Positions 44,842 through 57,400 of a stretch of DNA of 64,000 nucleotides are shown here, in pieces. A program made the position numbers and the translations under genes. The notes beneath the pieces are model-generated. The model was not told the origin of the DNA. It saw only the letters and a list, made by a program, of their open reading frames with translations, and ran no database searches. The stretch is from NCBI GenBank assembly GCA_963556255.1, contig OY744606.1, forward strand, positions 77,250,618-77,314,617, read 5' to 3'. How positions within the stretch are numbered: position 1 is the first letter of the stretch; every line of letters begins with the position of its first letter. The stretch is from Allolobophora icterica. Its lineage: Eukaryota; Annelida; Clitellata; Crassiclitellata; Lumbricidae.

Positions 44842-45042
44842 ATGTTGGATTTCAGTCCCTGCCTCTGTTCGTTCTGCTCAGTCTGTTGTGTTATTTATGG
44901 CCAGGCTCAACACTTGCCTTCTGTCAATGTACTCACTGCATGGAACAGTCTTCCCAACCTTGTGAAGAATTCACCGTCTCTGGAGACATTCAAATTACAG
45001 CTCAAGACCTATCTTTTTAAGCAATCATATGACTGCCATTGA
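44842..45042 (+). pseudogene. LINE ORF2 C-terminal fragment
   Basis: Plus-strand frame ending AWNSLPNLVKNSPSLETFKL then LKTYLFKQSY, the C-terminal signature of CR1/Jockey-group RTs, followed by a (TTA)n tail at 45117-45198. It lies about 500 bp after the SPAG7 stop codon and may be within its 3' UTR. Confidence 0.75.
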
Positions 45043-45116
45043 CGTTTTGAATTCGTCTACTGTGCCATTTCTTTCGGCATCAACTGTGCCACCGCAATAT
45101 ACAAATCGTCTAATTT

Positions 45117-45198
45117 TTATTATTATTATTATTATTATCATTATTATTATTATTATTATAATTTTTTTTATCATTATCATCATTTTTATTATTATTCA
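45117..45198. repeat. (ATT)n microsatellite
   Basis: ATT/ATC run, probably the tail of the LINE fragment before it. Confidence 0.9.
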
Positions 45199-45199
45199 C

Positions 45200-46925
45200 T
45201 CTAGGCCATCTGTGTCTCTACATATTGGCTTAGTTTTGTAGTGCCATTGGTCGATGCCTTGTGCTTTAGAAACTAGCACTAGAAGTTTATATTATTAATG
45301 ATGATAATATTAATGATAATATCTGTGAATAGAGAAGCCTACCTTGAAATCACTTCCTATAATGTTCAACAACCTGTATTTCATGTAAAGCCTTCATCAA
45401 TTGACCAATTATGATCAGGGGTCGTCCACAATAAATAATCTACTTGGAATGTTTGGACTTGAATAAGCTGGTGCTGTTGGCTTTTAATAGGGCTAAGCAG
45501 TTAATTTTGAAACTTTGTTTTTATTTAGATGTGGCTACTTGATGGGAGGTTTTGACTGATTTTTTAGGAGTTTATACAGTTAAAGAAGCAATTAACGTTT
45601 TGCGTTTTTTTTATGACTTGATTTCCATGGGACGATTGCACTTACTTAATGAATCACTATTATGCAGAGTCTTAAAGCATGCCTTCTCCAAACTGGTATT
45701 CAGCTTGATTAAAGCTGGATGTATATTATTATATATTATTTGATAAAAACAGTTGATACAAACTTCAAAGCTGATTTTTACAGATAATTTGAAAAGCCCC
45801 TCTGACACAATACAACACTCGAGAATAAGCTGGTGCCCTGTGCTTAACTTTTAAGTAGAGAAATTTATAGATTATGAATCTGTTGTTCATTAGGGAGTTT
45901 GTTCAAATTAAAGATCCTATGACTGATTTTACAGTTTGATTGAACCTCTTTGTCTCACAAGCAGGAACATAGCAAAATTATAATTGCACTATGTGCCAAG
46001 CATAAATATAGGCCCCCCTTCAAAGATCAACTTAACCAATAATGACCAAATTTCTTATCTCGAATATAATATTTGTTATAAATAAGTTCAAAGGACAATT
46101 TTTAAATCAGCAGGTATGAATAAACAGGTATCTATCATAATATTATATATATATATATACATATATACATATATACATATACACTTATTTGTTGTTACTT
46201 AATTTTATTACATTTATTTCATTTTAAATGGATATTATATTTCAAGATAAAGCAATTAATTTAATAATTAAATCATTCCATCTCAAAATTTGCGCTTCCC
46301 TCTTGAGTTGCGCCCTGTTCCTTGGCATCGCTGGGACATCCCTCACTACGATGCTCCTCACAGTCAAGTTCCTTTGTTGAAGCCCTCAAGTATTGTCATA
46401 TCTATAGTGTAGTTGTGGACTATTTATTTCCTTTGTATGGTCCTCTGGAATTCCTGTCTTGGATTTAAACTAGATTCGCCCTAGAAGCAAAGATTTTGCT
46501 TAGTAATGACCATCAGCTGGGGCATAGAGCATTAGACAGTGGGACTATAAAAATTCTTTGATTAGGTTAGATTCTGTTCAAATGTTTGCATCTCCAGTCG
46601 CTTTTTCTTGCTATCCATTTGCCAACTGCAAACAGAAAAATTCAAATGTCCTTTTGATTTTATACTAAGCAATGTAATTGTGAATTTAAAGGTCAAATTA
46701 AAAAGGTTCCATGACAAAATTTCAGTGATCAGAGAGGATAAATTTTAATTTAAATATTAATTTTGATGACTTAAGCAAGTAAGTAAGCAATAAATTGGAA
46801 TATTGGTATCACCTACTTAAGCTAGTAATTAAGGAAACATATTTTACAAATGCGACTGTCAAACACAACCTACATTATCGCAATCTAATAGAAAGTATCT
46901 TACTTATTCGCGATACCACGACGTA
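45200..46925. other. SPAG7-YTHDC2 intergenic DNA, no gene seen
   Basis: AT-rich. Contains a TA-rich microsatellite at about 46143-46180 and a SINE-like tail at about 45245-45310 (TTGGTCGATGCCTTGTGC). No exon recognised. Confidence 0.5.
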
Positions 46926-46928
46926 TCA

Positions 46929-46966
46929 ACAAAGATCTTAGAGTCGGATGACTCTAAGATCTTTGT
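46929..46966. repeat. 17-bp perfect hairpin with 4-nt loop
   Basis: ACAAAGATCTTAGAGTC, loop GGAT, then the exact inverse. A TGTAAA microrepeat follows. The stem is long and free of mismatches, unlike a histone mRNA stem-loop. Its role is unknown. Confidence 0.9.
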
Positions 46967-47284
46967 AAATGTAAATGTAAATCTCCGAAATTTTTCAGCG
47001 AGCGCCACACAAAAGCCATGTCAGGGAGACCAGCTTAATCACCACCGGCGCTATATCAAATGAAGTCCGCAATAGCCATGTCCGCCTTGTCCGTTCCGGT
47101 GCCAGGTCAGAGTCCGGGGAGGTCAAGCCGAGGAGACAGCAGGGTGCTACGGTGGTGGTAATCGGTGATGACGGCGGTTGCGTGGTGGTATCAAGACCAG
47201 TGGTAACAGGCAAAAAGACAGTCTACATTGTGTGGCCGCAAAATTAAAATTTTCATGTCTGCGATGCGACGGCACATTACAAGT

Positions 47285-47288
<4 letters not shown>

Positions 47289-47321
<33 letters not shown>

Positions 47322-47325
47322 ATAG
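47289..47325. repeat. (TCTG)n microsatellite
   Basis: Short run of TCTG units with one TTTG. Confidence 0.9.
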
Positions 47326-47794
47326 TTGCGTCCGTCTATGTAGGTCGGGTACCAGCCTAGAAACGAATGCGATGTTGAAGACATCTAGCGGCTGAAAATT
47401 AATGTCGATGTTGTCTGTTGATCAAAATAATTTCTTACCAATGACTTAAAATTCTGTTTTATTGAGGCTTTTGGTTAAACATATGTTAAAGGTCAAACGT
47501 TATTTGGAATTGTATAATTGGTAAGTGCTTAAGTTGTCTTTTAACTCTTGCGAACACTAAAAGTCGGGTTTGTGCGTTTGTTTACCTCTGCGTTGTGCAA
47601 TAATACGGCCATTTGTGTGGCGCTGATTCGACTCGGCCCTTCCGTTCGCGAATTTACGTTTGCATTTGCTATTTCTATCTTCATGTGTCGCTTGCATAAT
47701 CGTCTTTTGTTGAATTCTGAACCCGATAACCTGCAGAGAAATCAGCGATATGTTGTCCTAAACTTCGTAATTGGCAACCTATTTTTAGAATGCA

Positions 47795-47943
47795 AATTTC
47801 GGTAATTGCGAAGACTGAGTGCCTCCAATAAAAACAATTTGGTTGCCACCGACTTCGCTCCAATAGAGCGCCGCTGCCTACCAGCCACATCCCACAATGC
47901 AATGTGCTAAGTAAGTAAGTAAAACGAACACTTATATTACAAA
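47795..47943 (+). repeat. Long inverted repeat upstream of YTHDC2, left arm
   Basis: Runs from AAATTTCGGTAATTGCG to AAACGAACACTT and contains GCTGCCTACCAGCCACATCC. Its inverse is at 48062-48203, at roughly 90% identity over about 140 bp, with a spacer of about 118 bp. Confidence 0.88.
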
Positions 47944-48061
47944 CACAACTGAATGATTTTGTTTATATCTAACGGATTAAACCATTTCTTAAGATGTATG
48001 CATATATTTCAATTTTCAATCAAATTAAACTTCGTTTTACTTCAAGTGTGTATTTGACTGC

Positions 48062-48203
48062 AAGTGTTCGTTTTACTTACTTACTTAGCGCATTGCATTG
48101 TGGGATGTGGCTGGTAGGCAGCGGCGCTCTACTGGAGCGAAGTCGGTGGCAACCATATTGTTAATATAGGGAGGCACTCAGTCTTCGCAATTACCCAAAT
48201 TTC
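48062..48203 (-). repeat. Long inverted repeat upstream of YTHDC2, right arm
   Basis: Runs from AAGTGTTCGTTTTACTTAC to GCAATTACCCAAATTT. It ends about 260 bp before the YTHDC2 start codon, so it may overlap the promoter region. GC-rich words (GGCAGCGGCGCTCTACTGGA) are unusual for the surroundings. Confidence 0.88.
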
Positions 48204-48461
48204 TTGTTCTGCAAGCCTCGGTCAGTCAAGGTCTACAAATTAAGTTATCAGTATTTTTTGTAAAGTTTGCACGTGAAAATGAGTTCATTTCAGTAAAGGA
48301 ATTTTCAGCAACACCATGCAGAATCACTAATGGTGTTATAAGGAATATACTTACTTTACTGACTGACTTATTCCAAGTCTTTGAAAGGCATTCTATAAAT
48401 GGTGACGTACACGCATGCCGTTTCTATTAATAGATTTTTGAGCATCATGTACTGGCCTACG

Positions 48462-51400
48462 ATGTCAGAATCACCTGTGCCACGCCCTTCAAGCGTCGGT
48501 AGCACACAGAGTGGCAGCAACGTATCGACAAAGGCAGCTTCATCGCGTGGCAAGAACGACTTCTGCGTTGGGGAGGAGCTGAAGATTGCAGTCAACATTG
48601 CCCTAGAGAGATTCAGACTTAGCGAGGATCAGAAAGGTCAAGACCATTTCACAGATTCCATACATATTTTATGGAATCTTTTTATTTATTTATTCTGGAT
48701 ATTTCTATAGCGCCTCTCGAAGTCTACTACTACTCAGAGGCGCTCCCGACTACAGCATTTGATACTGTGCCGGAATTTTCACGCCGAAGCGCCACGAGCA
48801 ATTGCGAGTGAAGGATTTGCCCAAGGTCCGTACGCAGCGGCTAGAGTGGGATTCGAACCTGCAACCCTCTGGTCACAAGGCGCCGAACTTACCACTGAGC
48901 CACCACGCCCCACGAATCTTATTTAGTTTGTTTACCATCTAGCTGTATAAATGCCATTTGTTTACCTATCAAGGCATTGTATGATTGCCTTTCTGTTATC
49001 TACTGAGTTTTTTTTACTATAGTTTCACTGACAGGGATGATTTTTTGATGCCTTAGATATTTTATTTTCCTGGATATGTTCCTGCATCATGCCGTGACCA
49101 CCATTGCAATGATTTCCACTGTGCTGTATCTGGCTTAACCACGCCCCATGGTTTCTTACCTGGAACTGAAACCATGACCAGAGAACCCGGCTCTTCATGA
49201 CTTCATATACTATGGCATCAGTGATAGAATGGTCTCCTTGATATGACTTCTGTGTGGCCTTGAGAAATTTAAGGGTTTCATTTACATTACATTTTGATTA
49301 TTGGGCTATGGAAGTCATCAGGTTGCATTAGGTATATGTGAATGTGTATGGGACTATGAGTGGTATGTGGACAATTATGTAGTGCATTTTTATGTAGTGC
49401 ATTTTTATGTAGTGCATTTTTATGTTGTGCATTTTTCAACCTCTTGGAAGCTCTGCAAATATGGCTGTCTAAACAGAATGTGTTAAAGCCCTTTGTGACT
49501 GCAGGAGAGCTGACTGCTAACTCATGCGTCCACAGGTGGCGGATAGTGGAACAGCCTCTAGATATAGAGGTTAGCTGCGAAACAAGCAGGTGAAAAGCTG
49601 ACGAATAAGCAGTCACGGACCAACAGCGGCAGGGCTAGTAGGGCGCAGTGTGGGTCATGGGTGGCTCCAGTTCCACATTTTAAAAGCTGCAAGAGCCCCT
49701 TGATGGCCTTGTGACATGGTGAGGGCATGCCGGTTGCCATCCAACTAAGCCTGTAGCCCCCGTTGCTTTGCGGGCAGGTGTTTATTGCTAAAAGCTAGGT
49801 CCACAGCCGACAACTGTGGTTGACGTCAGGAAGGGCATCTGGTCAGTAAAAAACTGCTCCAAACTTATGAAATGGATGCGATCGAGCGGGATGGAGACAG
49901 AGGATCCGAGTGGCTGACCCCTCCCCAGCGAGGGACTAATCCCAGCCTGAAGGCAAAGAAGAAGAAGCAGATTCCAGCAAGCGTCTGTGTAGCATGCAAT
50001 AATGTATCTTTCCTTTGTCTGGCTCTACTTTGTGTTCTGCATGATGTTTTATTCAGAGCTGGAGTTTCCATCATCACTAACATCTAGCGAACGAGCGTAC
50101 ATTCACAAACTCAGTCAGTCGTACGGACTGAAGTCCAAGAGCAAAGGGTTTGTAGTTCTACTCCTCTTTCAACCTCTTGCATTCAAACTATGTTGTTTTA
50201 AACTGTTGGTGTTTGTCTTGCGCTAATAAAGATTTCTTGCTTACTTATCTGCAATATATAATTTATATATGCACTATACATACATACTTACTTGCATATA
50301 TACATACATACATACATACATACATACATACATACATGCATACATCTATCTGGTGGTCCTGCGACAGCTTTTCATTGTCTTAAAACTTGTCTTTATTCCC
50401 AAGTCTTTGATGCTGAGAGCGCCTATGATTGGTGGGCACTGGGTAGAGGTGCTTTATAAGTTTTGAGATACAATACAATACATGCACATTTAGATACGTA
50501 CACAGGCATATACACAGATGCATTGTTGGTTTGTTGGTCTAGAGAGCAGCAAAACTCTCCAAACTATTGATTAAAATGAGTTTTTTTTACTACTATATAT
50601 AATTGGAATGATACTCACACTTCCAACATGAACACCAAACAAACTGTTGAACAACAAGCAAACAGCCAGATTCAGGAAAAGACATTGGGTTAACTAAACT
50701 AATACAAGCATCATCCATATTAAGGGATACTAAAACTAGACCCTGAATATATACAAAAACGTGACCATTCATATGGAGAATTTATATAGCGCCTCTAAAG
50801 GGTACACCAAAAACAAAATCCGGTCTGAAGTTTCTACAGAAGGGCTTCTCTGTATACTGCCGTGAAAAGCCAAAACACAGTAACTATGACTGTTATTACT
50901 TACTAGTTACTGTGTTTTGGCTTTTCACGGCAGTATACCCTCGGAACATTCCTTCTTGTCGACTAAAAGGGCTGTGTTTTAACTAATTGTTCAATAGGTC
51001 AATAAGTGCACGTGTGAGGTGATGAGATGGTAGGTCACTCTTAACAACATGCCTACATACAATGAATGTGTTTAGAAAGGGAGCAAGTCGCTACCTGACG
51101 GTGGCAAAGAAAGATGGCATCCAGTCCCTTCAGTCTGCCGCTACTTTTCACTTGGTTCGAAACTCGCGTCAGCAAATTTACAGTCTTCTGCAGAGGTGTC
51201 CGCTGACGGCCAAAGAGCGCCAGGAACTGCAACAGCGACTGGAACGTAACCAGTACAATGAAGGTTGGTTGTCTACCAGTCTCTGCCAAGGGGTCTGTGC
51301 TTGTGTTGTCTGGAGGCAAGTCGACGCAATGTCAGACGTGATCACACATGATGACTTTATCTCATTCTGCTCATATTCATATTGTGGACTTTGTTGTTTC

Positions 51401-54400
51401 TGTAGTTTATCGTGTGTGTGCTACGCCGCTGATTATGTGTCAACACTTTCAATATGCTACATGTGTAGTGTGTAAAATTGGCTGTTTTGTACTAATATCT
51501 CTTAAAATAAAAAACATAAATGATAAATAAATAAGTAATAATAATAACAGAAGTCTGTTCTGTTTGACAGAGGTTTAGGTTGGGAGCTTCACTGATGCGT
51601 TTATTCTTGAAGTGGTGCGTTATAAATGTCAAATTACAATAATATTACAATCCCTTGTTATGTGCTATATGTTGGGCACCATTACTGATTGGTTAGAGGA
51701 TGGGTTCAAGCTACCCCAAGGCAGTGACCGTGTAGGGACATTGAGTAAGTCCTTCACTCACAATTGCACGATCACTGCTCGATAGTATCGTATGGTCATG
51801 TGTACACTTCAGAACTTTGGAGGGAGGGCAATTTGAATTACAGTTATTTTGTCCTGCATTGTGTGTTAATTGTGTAAGCATTCTTTATTATGTGCTAGCA
51901 TTTTCTGCTCTGTTGTTGGTTCAGGTCTGATGAAAGAAATGGGCAAGACAACGACGGGGCGTTTGAACAACGGTGTTCCGCAGGTGCCACCCCCAAAGCA
52001 AGCATCTGACCTGACCTCGTTTCAGCAGACACTACCCATTTACATGATGAGGGAATCAATCACTAAGGCGATGAACGACAACCGAGTTCTGCTTGTGGCT
52101 GGGGAAACGGGATCGGGAAAAACCACGCAGGTACAACACAGTCCGGTTGGATTACATTACATGATACATTACATTCTGGTTGAAAGAGCCAAGTAAAAAA
52201 GGAGCATTGTACCTTACATTACGTGAAATTACATACACTGTTGCTTGTTTGTGCTGGAACTCCAGTGGTGACTTCTAGTCAGCTTAGCATGATTTTCATA
52301 CAGATTAGCGTTTTGCTCTTTATAAGAAGTTCTTTACGATGACTTGGGTTACCATTGAGGGCAATTATGTACACAGATACTTGAAATTATTAAAATTATT
52401 AAGTGTCTAGATATATACACTGTCCTGTGTAGAGATGTCAATCAAAACTTGTGTAAAACGGTCTGGGTACCTGAATACCCAGACCGTGTTTTCCTAAGTG
52501 CTCGACTACCATCACTGTATAAGTGGATAATACAGCAATCAACCAAGGGGCTGTACCCCCGACCTGTTGATTGACAGTCCAGTACGCTAATCACTACACT
52601 ATTGAACACCCATAAATATGAAGTGTTTTGCATTAAATTATGCTCATGGCCATCTTTTGGGGTTAACCAGTAGAACTGCTCTTTTGTTTTTCTTCCTTAC
52701 TTTAAACTTCAGTTGTGTTTGCTCTATGTCAGGTTCCTCAGTTGATTCTTGACGACTGTCATCTGCACAGTCGGCCGTGTCGTATCTTCTGCACACAGCC
52801 ACGTAGACTCTCTGCCCTGAGCGTGGCCGAGCGTGTGGCAGCAGAAAGAGGCGAGAAGATCGGTCAGACAGTCGGCTATCAGATACGACTAGAGAGCAGG
52901 TCAGTAACTGCATTGCACGTTATATCCCTACTTAGTCCTGAGTAAAGAGATTGATGAGTTTCCTTAGTGTTTGTGTATGCAAAACCTAAACATTTTTTGT
53001 GTATATGAAACCCAACTTATTTGTATGCGAAACCAAACTTATATATGTATACGAAGCCCAACTTATTTGTGTATACGAACCCAACTTATTTATGTATACG
53101 AAACCCAACTTACTTGTGTATGTGAAACCCAACTTATTTGTGCATATGAAACCCAAATTATTTATGTATACAAAACCAAACTTATTTATTTTTATGAAAC
53201 CCATCTTATTTGTATTGTATTGTATTGTATTTGGATATTTATAAAGCGCTTCTAGCGGGAGGGCCATTCAGAAGCGCTCTCAGTGCGAGAGACCCCGAGA
53301 GAAAAAGCAAGTTTTAAGAAAGGTAAAAGAGGAAGAGACGTTACCTGAGAGAATAGAAGAACGAACGGAGGAAGCTCATTCCAAAGAGCAGTGAATGTTT
53401 TTGTATGCTAAACCCAACTTATTTGTGTATATGAAATCCAGCTTATTTGTGTATGCGAAACTCAACTTTTGATACTTTTCTCTGGAATTTGAGCAGTGCC
53501 TTCGAGAGGAGGATGCTGTGAAAGCATTCAGTTATATTGATACAATGGACCTTAATTTTCTAATCTAATCTAATCTAAAGCCTTCTATAGGACAATTATA
53601 AAGTAAGTAAGTAAGTATATTCTTTATTATACCACCTGCAAACGCACTGTGGTTAAAGTCGATGGACGATGGCTTCAAGTGAAATCGCTATCAGAAATCA
53701 ATAATCCAGTGGAAAAGCCAGGTAGAAAGAAATCTGATGGGTTTATTGCAGCAATTAATTTATAATTAATTTCTTAAATTCATTGTTCATTTTGCTGCAG
53801 AGTATCGCCGAAGACGCTTCTGACGTTCTGCACTAACGGCGTCCTTCTTAGAACATTAATGGCTGGTGAACAATCGCTTGCTACCGTGACTCATGTCATT
53901 GTTGTAAGCATCAATACTGCTCACTTGAAAGCCTTACAGTTCAATTTCGGTTTTGTGCTGTTAGGTTGGAAGCTCCTAGGAGAGTTCTCCCTCGTGGAGA
54001 GGCGCTGTATAAATCTGTGATCAAAATTATAATTGCTTTTAAGCTGGTTAATTTTGGCGCTGGGAAAGCTCGAACATCGTATATACTTGCCAGTATGTGT
54101 ATATGTATCTGTGAACAGATGGGAAAGCTCGAACATCGTATATACTTGCCAGTATGTGTATATGTATCTGTGAACATTGTTACCTGTGGCGTATATATTC
54201 ATGTAATAATAATAATAGGACCAAATATATTGAGTTGTATGGTGTATTCCTAGTGTACATTTGGTGGGCGAGTGACTGTATAAAATAGACTGTGTTTGTG
54301 TTGAGACTGGGTTTTGGTTGTTGGTCCTGTATGACTGTTTTGTTGTCAGTCTCCTGAGTAGGCTTTTGATCTCCTTTTTTGACGTATTGGTTTGTTTTAA

Positions 54401-57400
54401 ACCGGTTTTTAACATCTGACGTTTTGTTCAAATATGTTAATCATGTTGCAGGTGTCAATAGCATAGGATATACATACTCTGCTTTACTGTACCTGCTATT
54501 GATTCAAGTGTAATATGAATGGTTAATAGCAGAATTTCTGATTTCTAGGATGAGATTCACGAAAGAGACAGATTCAGCGATTTTCTGCTAATCGTCTTGC
54601 GTGACATTCTGCCAAAGATGAAGAACCTGAAATTGGTTCTGATGAGTGCAGCTCTCAACATTCAGATGTTTTCAGCATACTTTGGTGGCTGTGCCATCAT
54701 CAGTGGTGAGCCACAATTCACCTTTTGAAATATCGGTTAATTAAGTAAGTATCTCTAGCTTTTGTCAAATGAATGTAGAACTGTGATTTCACGGCCAATG
54801 TATTTCCTTTGGGCTTTAGTATTTAGTATTAGTGGGTGTTTGTTGTGCTGCTGTTTAATGGACTGATCTGCTGGATGTTGACCTGATTACGGCTTGGTTT
54901 TGGTGTGTCATCAGTTGATGCCTTTTACATCAGACACCAGTGCTATAGAAGTTACTGGTAGCAATTACAATTAACATTTTATGTTGCTGTGATGTAAGAA
55001 CTATCTTTTGCACCGACTTGTTATGTAGCCATTAGAAATCTGTTGTTAGTTGCATCGGGTTTGGTAACATTTGCAAGTAGCATGAAGAATTAATGATGTG
55101 GTTTTTGTAGGGCTGTTAATGAATAAAAATTAATTAATTGATTAATCTAAAAAATTTAATTTCAGTTGGTCATTAAAATTGGCAGCCCTGGTTATTTGTA
55201 ATTGTAATCATAAATTTATATAGCACCACTTCAAGAGAAGCTCATTTGAGGCCACTCAATTGAGTTTCCAGATCTGTGTACAGGCCCATATACTTCACAA
55301 TGCAGACCATGATTGATTAGAATGGTTTCAAATGCTTTCAGAAAGCGGCAAAGAAAAAGGCCAAGAATTGCCAATCAACACCGTAACCCTAAATTTACGA
55401 GCTGTACATATGCGTCACACTTAACATGCAGTAGTTATACAGACCCATATGTAAGTTACCACATATCATAGTTAGCCTGTGGTGCCTAAATATTTGTGAG
55501 CCTGTGAATTTTGGTGGTTACGCTGCCTCCTGTTTAAAATTAGCAATAATTGTGTTTGCTCTGTAGTGCCTGGACAGCTTTTTGATGTGCAAGAACAGTT
55601 TCTGGAAGATGTCCTCAAATGGTTAGATTTGCTTTCTTATTAAAATTATGGACGGTTGTCTTTGTCAAGGTTGGTAGCACTACTGAGTTAAGGTGATATA
55701 TCAGTATTTTAATACCAGTGCAATACAATGCTTGGAAAACCTTCTTCTGAAATCACAGCTATTGATTCATATTTGTGCCTGTTTGTTTTCTATCATAATA
55801 CAGAAGGTATTGGTCGATAGTCCAGCGATTGATGCCCATGCATTGCAGCACAATAGAAGCTTTTTTGGTTAGCTTAGGTTATTTGTCTGGGAGCATCCTT
55901 AACATGCTGACCACTTCTAGTAAATGGCCAGAATTTGTAGAATAGGTTATTCTGTAAGCTGTTGGCATTTCCTCTTTTGTAGGACAGTGTATACAAACAA
56001 GGATATGGAAAAATGCAGGCTGGAATTGGCTAAAGGTATGAATTAGCTAAAGGTGTGATTTGCCTAAAGGTATGAATTAGCTAAAGGTGTGAATTGGCTA
56101 AGGTGTGAATTGGCTAAAGGTATGAATTAGCTACAGTTGTAAATTGGCTAAAGGTGTGAATTAAGTAAAGGTGTGATATGTTAGAAACTTGTTACTATGT
56201 TTTGTTTTGGAGCTCCCAAGAATAGAATTTAAAGAATAACATCATCATAACACAGCCCTGTTTTATGTAGGATGTGTTAGGTCAATGCTTTTGTCTACAG
56301 CTCAATGAAATTTTGGATTCATGTTAGAAATAATCTGAAATAGACCCTCTGATGAAGTTTGTGTCGCCTAATGATTTATTCTGCGCCACCTGGTGGTAGT
56401 TTCTGTTTAAAAGCACTGTCATAACAAAGATGATTAGCATCACTCTCCTTTTTTATCCAGGCTTGGGACTGGCACTACTACAGAATGGGCAGTGCTATTT
56501 TATGCAATGCATGAATTTTGTTAGTATTTTGACTTTGTTGAGATTTTCATGCAAGCATATAAATATTACAATATAGAGAGTTTTGCAAAAGGTGCTATCT
56601 AAATGATCATATAAAGACAATGAGTTTTCAGTTACTTCTGTTTTTTAATTATTAAATTGTTATTTAGTGAAGTTGGGCAGTAACATTTATATAGAGCTTT
56701 TATGTTGATATGATTATTTTCAGTGATGTTTTCCATTGGCTAATATAAGAAACAATACAATCAATAAAAAAAACTTACAAATGATGTCTGTTCTGTTGAA
56801 TTAGGATTAGCCATTTTTTAAAACTGATTGTTGTTGATCGATGAAGTTACTGTTTAAATATAAGAAAAATAGTTAAATTAGAAAAATAGAATCTTTGTCA
56901 TCGAAATTGATGTTGACTGCTTTTTTAAAACTGATTCAAGTTGATCCATGACTTGATCGTTTTGTTTGTGTGATCAGCTGCCAATCTCCAGAAGAACCTC
57001 GATAACTGGTTCAGCAAACAGCTGTCCACCATATCCCTCATCGATGACGATGCCTGTGGGTCAGTCTCCGCATCCGGCCGGCATCCCTCGGACCAAAGCC
57101 AGCTCAGCCAGGAATGTCTGATGCTGACAGAAGGTGCTTCGACTGAGGTTTGTATCAGGAGCTAGCGTTATGGGGGGCCCGATAGCGCATTGGATAACAT
57201 CTGGCGTAGAGTGCGAGAGGTACAGAGATCGAGTCCCATAGGCGGACATGCTTTGTAGGCTGCAATTTGCGCCGTGTATTGCAGGCTGTCTGTTCTGTTA
57301 GTAGTTGAGGTTTATCGCATAACATGTACATGTACAGCGCAGTGCGTTTGCAGGCGCTTAATTAAAGAATAAATATTATTATTATAATTATTTTAAACAA

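Larger units (their letters stand above)
48462..51263 (+). other. YTHDC2: YTHDC2 exons 1-3: N terminus and R3H domain
   Basis: Exon 1 encodes a Ser-rich start followed by [15 protein letters not shown]. Exon 2 begins the R3H domain with [20 protein letters not shown]. Exon 3 completes it with [15 protein letters not shown]3H binds single-stranded nucleic acid; the Arg-x3-His signature is represented by the SSERAYIH helix. The exon 1 to 2 junction is phase 1 (rebuilding Glu) and exon 2 to 3 is phase 2 (rebuilding Gly). Confidence 0.92.
51925..56035 (+). other. YTHDC2: YTHDC2 exons 4-9: RecA1 helicase domain
   Basis: Motif I (Walker A) GETGSGKTT ends exon 4, at residues 211-219. Motif Ia [18 protein letters not shown] is in exon 5, and the [15 protein letters not shown] block is in exon 6. 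Motif II is DEIH at the start of exon 7 (residues 311-314); human YTHDC2 has DEVH. Motif III is the SAA of LVLMSAALN. Exons 8 and 9 are very short (55 and 53 nt) and cover [18 protein letters not shown] and YTNKDMEK. Confidence 0.93.

Noticed and set aside
52458..52487. Intrinsic transcription terminator (hairpin followed by T-rich sequence)
   Set aside because: It is inside an intron of a eukaryotic gene; bacterial terminator logic does not apply.
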